DNA of 64,000 nucleotides. Origin: Bryoerythrophyllum caledonicum. Taxonomy: Eukaryota > Streptophyta > Bryopsida > Pottiales > Pottiaceae. The number at the start of each line of letters is the position of its first letter. The first letter of the stretch is position 1. Positions 57,155 to 64,000 of the stretch are shown piece by piece. Made by a program: the position numbers and the translations under genes. The stretch covers positions 17,438,291 to 17,502,290 of the forward strand of contig OZ020515.1 of NCBI GenBank assembly GCA_963971425.1. The letters run 5' to 3'. The notes under the pieces are model-generated. The model was not told the origin of the DNA and made no database searches. It saw only the letters and a list, made by a program, of their open reading frames with translations.

Positions 57155-58516
57155 CCCTTTAGCGCTCAGGTCGTAACTAAAATTGTCTACATTCTCATAC
57201 ATTGCCTAGGTCATGTTTCTCCAAAACCAAGATATGTGCTCATTTTTTTCTTTGAACCAACTTTGATGGAAGTATAATGTCTAATTTTAGTATTCAACCT
57301 TACAAAATTGAACTCAAACCATGACTTGAACTTTGGGGAAAATTTGCACAACATCCAATGGTTGATGGAATAGATAGTGTTAAAGATACTAAATATTGGT
57401 AATGATAAGTGTGGACTTTGGAGGTATACTACTTTGTCCATCAACACATTCTTGCAAGAATGTTTGTACTTTGAATAAAAGAGGTTCACATGTGCACTAG
57501 GTCGATAGCTTTGCATTGACCTATCATATGTAAAGAAAACATTTATGCATGAGTATTGATGTTTTTTTTACTTTTGTCTACTTAATTGTATACAGAAACG
57601 TTCCAAAATTATTCAAATTAAAACAAAAGTTTTGTATGTGATGAGAGAGATCAACAATCACAAAACAATGAAGAATCTCTTAAAGATAAATTTCAATCAA
57701 AATTTAAGACCAAAATCATTTTGCCTGTGTATGAAATACAACAAAGTATGTGGCATGGTATTCATTGTTTTCCACTGTATTTGATGTATTTTGTGTTGTA
57801 TTCCTAGGTTTTCTAGGAGTTTCTATTACTCCTAATCATGATTTGATTTTTGCAGAGTATTCATGTATTGTGTGCGCAAATCTGAACTTCACATTTCACA
57901 ACCTAATTCCTCATGGATTTCATGCAAATTGAGACTTTCTATGACCACTTTCTATAACAAATTTTTGCACTGCGGGCAGTGAATTTATAATTTTAACTTA
58001 AAAAGGATCATGTTAGGCACATGTGCACCAAATTTTAGAAGTAGAAATGGGGTAAAAGATGTCCTTAGAAATCTTGCAATGCAACTATGTCCTGAGAATT
58101 AACGATACACTAACATGTTTTGCATGTATCCTATCCTTCTCATATTTTTCAAATTCAAAAATCAGTATGGTAGATGCAAAGATTCTCATTTCCTTTCCAA
58201 GAATAATTTTTCGTTTTTTTTAATGGACAAAAACTTGAATTTTATTGAATTCAGAATTAATTAATGTTTGCTACAGTATTTGTGATATGTCACACTAAAC
58301 TGCTGCACTATTTGCATATGTAAGTGAAAAATGTTTGTTGCTATTGAACCGTAAGTCGGATTTGTGCAAAAAATTATGTAAATGGAAAGCTAAAAAAAGT
58401 TGACCATTCTATAAAAAATTCTTATGAAATCATGCCAAAATTTGAGATTGAGGGACTCAATTGAAACACAAAGTGTCCTCTAAGGGGACTCTAGTCCTTT
58501 AGGGATTAAGTGATAT
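57155..58516 (+). mobile_element. TTAA-family element, chimaeric, inverted relative to 58947-59736
   Basis: Begins CCCTTTAGCGCTCAGG. Its first ~800 bp match the reverse complement of 58947-59736; the rest (57960-58510) matches 44990-45591, ending CCTTTAGGGATTAAG. It is probably two elements merged by recombination or nested insertion. Confidence 0.55.
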
Positions 58517-58723
58517 GTGGTGCCACTGGTGGCCACAATATTCTACAAGTATGGTGTTGTTTTTGACATGATAAGGTTCACATATTGAAATGACTCCAAA
58601 TGAAAGATGTTTGTTGGAAGAATCTTCAATCCAAATGTGTAAGTCTTGCTAAACTTTACTACATTTTTTGTATTTTATAGAGTAAAATATGTTCTTGTAT
58701 GTATGATTCCCAACTGACATTCA

Positions 58724-58942
58724 ACCCTTACACGTCAGAAGGTGCTACTGGTGGCCACAATATTCTACATGTATGATGTTGTATTTGAACATGATAAGGT
58801 TGAGATATTGAAATGACCTCCAAATGAAAGATTTTAGTTGGAGAATTTTCAATTTGAAGGTGTATGTCTTCCTGGACTTTAGTACTTTTTCGGTGCAGTA
58901 AAATACATCCCTGTATATTCGGTTCCGACGAACATTTAAGGG
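58724..58942. mobile_element. ~219-bp TTAA-family element
   Basis: Starts CCCTTACACGTCAGAAGG and ends CATTTAAGGG before TTAA 58943-58946, which it shares with the next element. Relatives lie at 58517-58720 and 62510-62716. Confidence 0.55.
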
Positions 58943-58946
58943 TTAA

Positions 58947-59736
58947 TCCTTAAGCGCCCAGGAAGCCCAAAATGAAACTCCGGAGGTGCTAAAACCCAAT
59001 TTGCATGAAATCCATGAGGAACTAGGCTTCAAGATACGAGATTTAGATTTGCGCACTCATTACACAAACGCTCTCCAACAATCAGATCATGTTTTGGATT
59101 TATAGAACTCTCATAAAAGCTAGGAATACAACACAAAATACACCTAATACACTCAAATACAGTGAATATTATGCCACATACTATGTTGTATTTCACACAC
59201 ATGCACATTGATTTTGGTCTTAAATTTTGATTGAACTTCATCTTTAAGACATTCTTCATTGTTTTGTGATTGTCAATCTCTCTCCTCACATACGAAACTT
59301 CCGTTTTGATTCGTATAAGGTTGGAACATTTTTGTACATAATCAAGTAGAAAAAAGCAAAAAAATCATCAATAATTGTGTATAAATATTTTCTTCATATC
59401 TGATATGTCACTGCGAAGCTATCAACCTAGTGCACATGTGAACCACTCTAGTTCAGAGTAAAAAAAATCTTGCAAGAATCTATTGATGGTTAAAGTAGTA
59501 CACTGTCCAAAATCCACAGTTTTCACTACCAATATATGGTAACTTTAAACATTGTAATCTATTCCATCAACTGGTGGATGTTGTGCAAAATTTCTCCAAA
59601 GTTGAGGTCATGGGTTAAGTTCTATTCTGTAAGGTTATATATTAATATTAGGCATTGTATTTCCATCAAATCCGGTTCAAAGAACAAAATCAGCAGAAAT
59701 CTTGGTTTTTCCATAAACATCCTGGGCGGTAAAGAG
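58947..59736 (-). mobile_element. 790-bp TTAA-flanked element
   Basis: TTAA at 58943-58946 and 59737-59740. Ends TCCTTAAGCGCCCAGG and (complement) CTCTTTACCGCCCAGG. Non-coding. Inverted relative to 57155-57960. Confidence 0.65.
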
Positions 59737-59740
59737 TTAA

Positions 59741-61448
59741 AGGTTAAATGAGGTCATGTGAAGGCCATTGACCAAGTCTTGTGGGTCACATCAAACTAGC
59801 AGCCTCCACGTAACTGAGAAGAATGGTATCAACCAGTAGCCATGCATGCAAGTATCCAATTCCGAGTGTCTGTATTTGTTGAGAGGATACTTTGTTTCAT
59901 AGGAGAATATTACTTCCAATATCACTGTGGCATGGTTATCATCTAACGTAAGCCCCAATGACCAACCAAATCCCACAACCAACGCCTATAAAATGGGGTA
60001 TATACAACCCACTTCTATCCCATTATCATCCATTTAGCTCCAAGTGGAGGTTTTCTATCAGTCAAGACCCCTAGTTTTTGGTCGTTGCTTCATGGAGGTT
60101 ACCTATTGGTGCCACCCACTAAACATGGCAGCACACTCTGAAAATTCATAATTGATTCAATTTTCATCGGAAAAATATGAAATCACTTGGGTTGAAATTT
60201 TAGTTCTATTGGCTATCACTTCAAAATAGATTTATTTTTAATTTTCTCTCTCCTTGCTTAACTTGTTGGTTGTGGGGGTTTACCTTAGTATTCTATAGGC
60301 TCAATGGAGAGTGCATATGGTTACCATAGTAGTGTGTAGGCTCCAACGCAAAACACAAGTGGTTCTACATTGAGTTGGTCTTGGATACTGGACTTGGACT
60401 TGTGGATATGGTTTGTATGACCATGTTTGTGTGATTGCTCTATGTTCATTGGATTTCAATGTCTTGGAGGCATAATAGAGTTCTTTGTAAAGTGACACAA
60501 AGATACCATGGATTTTAACCTCTTATTTTTAGGATTTAAAACCGATCAAAAATATTGTTGCATTTCTATGATTGATTTAAATGGATATTTAACAAAATTT
60601 GGACTTAAACTCAGTATTCATGTTGGCGGCTAGTTGGTTTTTCTCCTCATTTCCAACATTCAAATGGCCATAGTTCACTTAATTTTTGTCCAAATCGAAT
60701 AACTCAGGTGTTTTTTGACATCAATATTTCATGTAGATTCTTATAAACACCTCATATGTCCAATTCGGAGAAATTTTGAGTGAGTTATGCTTATCAGGAG
60801 ATTGTTGATAAGATACATTGGCAACTCTCGGCGGACCGTCGACCATTATTTCTAGACTTTTTTCCCCATATTTGGTTAAATACTTGATTTTAGAGAAATT
60901 TTCCCATGTTTGGTTAAATATTTTATTTCAAAGTGGCTAAGATTTATTGTACATGACCTCTTCTTTTGTCTTTTCAAAGGCAATTGAAACTACTTCCAAT
61001 GTGAGATTAGAGACCACCAAGCTCTTCCATACTTGGATAGATCACCAAACTTGTCATAATAGTATGGTCAACTCCCTTTACAACAACCTCGTTGGTTATG
61101 TGTGCTATATAGCAGCCTCTATGTGTTGTAATATGGGAGTATTGGATAAATGGTGATGGCTTTTTCGCTTTGGTGGGAGTGATGACAACTTGGAAGTGCA
61201 CGGAAAGCAAGGCTTAGGGGAGGGAGTTGATGATGAATGAGGCTTTAATAGCCAATGGCTCTTATAATGAGCGTAAATTTGTTCTTGATCCAAGCTGCCT
61301 CTTATAATGAAATTGTTCTTACATTGATTGGTTTATTAAAAGGAGCTAACTGCATTTCAATAAAAGAAGGGATATCTTATCAAAACTATGGATGATTTCA
61401 CAAATAGCTATAATAACTTCAACATGGTGGACTTTGCCATTATGTCTT
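59741..61448. other. Gene-free; dispersed repeat copy at 60058-60240
   Basis: AT-rich intergenic DNA. 60058-60240 is the second direct copy of the repeat at 52385-52575. No coding frame with a domain. Confidence 0.5.
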
Positions 61449-61640
61449 TTAATCCTTTAAGGCCTACGAGGATGACCAAGCCTAGGAAGATTTAAGAATG
61501 TAATAGCTCATGTAGGACATCATCTATACAGTGGGTACATTTCATCGCGATTGGTTGTCACGGAAATTGGTCCACCAAAATTTGCAAATTACTCCAAAAA
61601 TGACCACCTAATATGGGCGTCTTGTCTTAAAAGGGTTAGC
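61449..61640. mobile_element. Diverged TTAA-family element
   Basis: Starts TTAATCCTTTAAGGCCTACG and ends near TTAAAAGGGTTAGC. The interior resembles the 288-bp family (GGGTACATTTCATCGCGATT). Confidence 0.5.
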
Positions 61641-61710
61641 ATTGGCAATGAAACTTCTTGTTCTCACCACGCAATCCCTAACCAATATGCATAATTCAAT
61701 TAACCAACAC

Positions 61711-62245
61711 CTAAAGCGGAGGCACCCAATTCCGATCACTTAAGCCAGTTGGGGACTCAAATGACATTGTATGTCAAAAACATTTATGTAGAAAGATGCG
61801 GAATTAGGAATGAAACTCAACAAAAAAGAGAATTCAAATTTAATCTCAAAGATTCGAAATTGGTATAGAATTTAAAAGCCCAAAAAAAATTGGAGCCCGT
61901 AATCATATTATAGAGTAGGTGAGATTTGGTGCCTTCTTTTGCCCAATGCCAGTGAGTGAAAGTGAGTAAAAGATAGAAGACATGCCATGGATAACCAACT
62001 CATGGAGGGTATCCAATGTCGATCGGCCTTGTTCGACTTTTGAGGCAAGGCCACCAATGAGAGCTCAATTGAGGTGGAGCAACCCAAAATTGCACACTTC
62101 ACGACCCAATGCCAATAGTGACTCGGGTTTTCAGATTTTGAGTTATCGGTTTTGGGTCGCTTCATGCACCATTTCATGCATTTACCATTTTCATGCACCA
62201 TTTCATGCATACTCTACTAGTCAGAATTGGGTGTCTCTACCTCAC
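61711..62245. mobile_element. ~535-bp repeat with inverted ends, copy 2
   Basis: Reverse-orientation copy of 51582-52135. Ends GCGGAGGCACCCAATTCCGA and (complement) GGTAGAGACACCCAATTCTG. Confidence 0.6.
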
Positions 62246-62329
62246 TCCGTACTAAGTGAGAGATGGTGTAGAAAACCAATATTTAATGTAATCCCTATCT
62301 ACACCAAGCTTTAGTGCAAATTGCTCGTG

Positions 62330-62716
62330 CAGAATACAAGAAATGTATTGAAGTTTAGCAAGACTTACACCTTTGGATTGAAGGTTCTTCTACTAACATC
62401 TTTCATTTGGAGGTCATTTCAAAATGTGAACCTTATCATGTTCAAATACGACACCATAAGTGTAGATTACCGTGGCCACGCGTGGCACCTTATGAAGTTC
62501 AAGGGTTAAACGTCAGAAGATGCCACTTGTGGCCACAATATTCTACATGTACGGTGTTGTATTTGAACATGATAAGATTCATATATTAAAATGACCTCCA
62601 AATGAAAGATGTTAGTTGAAGAATCTTCATTCCAAAGGTGTAAGTCTTGCTAAACTTTGATACCATTGTTGTAAAATATGTGTCAGTATATACGGTTCCT
62701 GACTGACTTTAAAGGG
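62330..62716. mobile_element. Two facing TTAA-family copies (foldback)
   Basis: 62510-62716 (TTAA at 62506-62509 and 62717-62720) starts ACGTCAGAAG. 62330-62505 is a reversed copy of the same sequence, so the pair forms a long inverted repeat around the shared TTAA. Confidence 0.55.
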
Positions 62717-62820
62717 TTAACTCAATTGACAAATGAAGACTTAGAAAATGATATTGTACCAAGATCTGTGGACACACTCAAAGTTCAAGATGGATTAGAA
62801 CAAAATACCCCAGTTGTAGG

Positions 62821-63099
62821 GGATCACCTTATTGACCCTGGTCGAGCGGTGCACCAAACCTCAGCCTCGGGTGGGTCCATTTTTCTGGCCCTGCCCGTTT
62901 TAGGGTTCTAGAGGCTTTTTTTGGTTTTTTTTTTTACAAAATTGGGGCATGCGGCTCCAAAATACCCTTGGTGGCCCCCCGTAGGATTAAATAGGGCCCC
63001 ACTCCAATACAAAAATAGGGGCAGGTTTTGTCCCACCCCTCCCAACCCCTGCCGAGCCTGTGGCTCGGTGCACCGCTCGACCGGGGTAAATAAGCAAAT
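62821..63099. mobile_element. ~279-bp Mutator-like MITE, ~11-bp target duplication
   Basis: CCAGTTGTAGG at 62810-62820 and 63100-63110 flanks inverted ends sharing GGTCGAGCGGTGCACC. The interior matches the reverse complement of 51279-51562, with G/C homopolymers and GAGGCTTTTTTTGG. Confidence 0.75.
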
Positions 63100-63110
63100 C
63101 CAGTTGTAGG

Positions 63111-63718
63111 CATGGGCACGTGTATGAAACAAACTCGTTCCCAACCTCCAATGAATTCTTGCACTTGCAGAAGTGCGAAATATTTTGGACAAGGTCAGAA
63201 ATTAGAGCTGCTCTTTGACCCTTGTTAAATGGCACCATGTGTTGCACAGCTTTGTCTCCACTTGCAAGGCGTATCAACTTGAGACAAATTCAGAAAAGGT
63301 GATTTGATCGTGTGTGTTGGCTGTGCATCCAAGAGCATTACTACCCCGGCAAGTAAGGTAAAGCCCCCCTAAAACCGACAAGTTAAAGAATGTGCATATA
63401 TGGAGAGAGGAGGTAATTATACTATTATTTTTTAGTGATAGCCAATAGAATTTCAATTCCAACCCAAGTGATTTCATGATTTTTCAATGAAAATTGAATT
63501 AGTTATGAGTTTTCAAACTATGTAGCCATGTTTAGTGGGTGGCCAGTAGTAGGTACCCCCCATAACCAACGACGAAAAGTAAGGGTCTTGACTAATAGCA
63601 AACCTCCATTTGGAGTTGAGTTGGTGGTAGTGGGGTGAAAGAGGGTTGGATTTACCCCAATTTTATGGGCGTTGGCTATGGGTTTTTGTTGGTTGTGGGG
63701 AGGCTTACCATATATTGG
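63111..63718. repeat. Intergenic; inverted copy of dispersed repeat at 63430-63610
   Basis: Reverse of 52385-52575 and 60058-60240 (AAGTGATTTCATGATTTTTC, AAGGGTCTTGACT). No gene. Confidence 0.5.
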
Positions 63719-63966
63719 AATGCATCAAGAATCATTTACCAACAATACTTTCTTGGGTGCCCAATGCTTGCTTCACCTGAGTTGATGGAGCTGCACCATT
63801 CCTGGACCGCACATGCTACCAATCATAGTGAATTTTACAGGATTGTGAAAATGCTGTTTCTATTCAGACAATTTGTTTTCATGAGAGACCCAATTCCCAA
63901 AGTTAAAGTATTGGCTATTAGAGTTTTCCTGAAACTCCTTCCCAAAGAGGAAAGAGAAAGAAAAGG
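63719..63966 (+). CDS. Unrecognised coding-like exon at window edge
   Basis: An open frame encodes ASRIIYQQYFLGCPMLASPE and continues to FLKLLPKEERERK, ending at a donor-like AAAAG before GTAGGA (63967). It has balanced codon use, charged helices and no stops for about 80 codons, in contrast to its surroundings. No family is recognised. The 5' boundary is uncertain and further exons would lie beyond the window. Confidence 0.35.
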
Positions 63967-64000
63967 TAGGATAAATTTAAATAATGAAAGAAAGATAGCA

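Overview
This is nuclear DNA from a plant-lineage (streptophyte) eukaryote. The supporting signs are spliced genes with GT..AG introns, plant-type glyoxalase genes, an NB-LRR relic, CCCTAAA-type telomere-like DNA, a CACTACAAGAAAACA-ended mini-transposon and a dense load of nested transposons in an AT-rich background. I cannot name the species. A seed-free plant or charophyte alga fits, but that is inference. Everything here was read by eye; no database search was possible.

Layout. Positions 1-8502 hold a decayed LINE that carries both an APE-type and an R2-like restriction-type endonuclease (Dualen/RandI-like), itself split by a 1.8 kb insertion. Positions 8502-31229 are a stack of nested insertions whose junctions can all be read. 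A SWIM zinc-finger gene is broken at a TA by a pogo/Tigger transposon (9377-31014). That transposon is broken by a 5'-truncated second copy of the same LINE (9656-28824, 10-bp target duplication). This LINE is broken by an 18.36 kb terminal-inverted-repeat element (9756-28113, AAAGA target duplication).

The 18 kb element is the most interesting object in the window. It carries two divergent genes. Gene A (minus strand, seven recognised exons, ~1,700 codons) has a ParB-like segment near its N-terminus and an FCP1/HAD-phosphatase-like C-terminus. Gene B (plus strand, one exon, ~940 codons) looks like an uncharacterised DUF7869-type protein and is a candidate transposase. More than 30 copies of a 27-39 bp palindrome with core TTAGCTCGAGTCGAGCTAA lie in the element's introns and intergenic DNA, and I found none in its exons. 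Upstream of each gene sits an array of seven palindromes at almost constant spacing: 52.3 bp on the gene A side and 46.7 bp on the gene B side. Both genes in this copy carry in-frame stops, so this copy looks defective.

Positions 33014-38029 hold a glyoxalase II gene lacking its last exons, joined in splice phase to a PHD-finger/BAH-domain gene. Positions 39200-42816 are an NB-LRR pseudogene on the minus strand. A complete three-exon glyoxalase-I-like gene lies at 46992-47734 (minus). The rest, from ~44 kb to the end, is almost gene-free. It is filled with small non-autonomous elements: TTAA-flanked (piggyBac-like) families, Mutator-like elements with 9-11 bp duplications, a LINE tail fragment and several unclassified repeats. 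A coding-like exon begins near the right edge.
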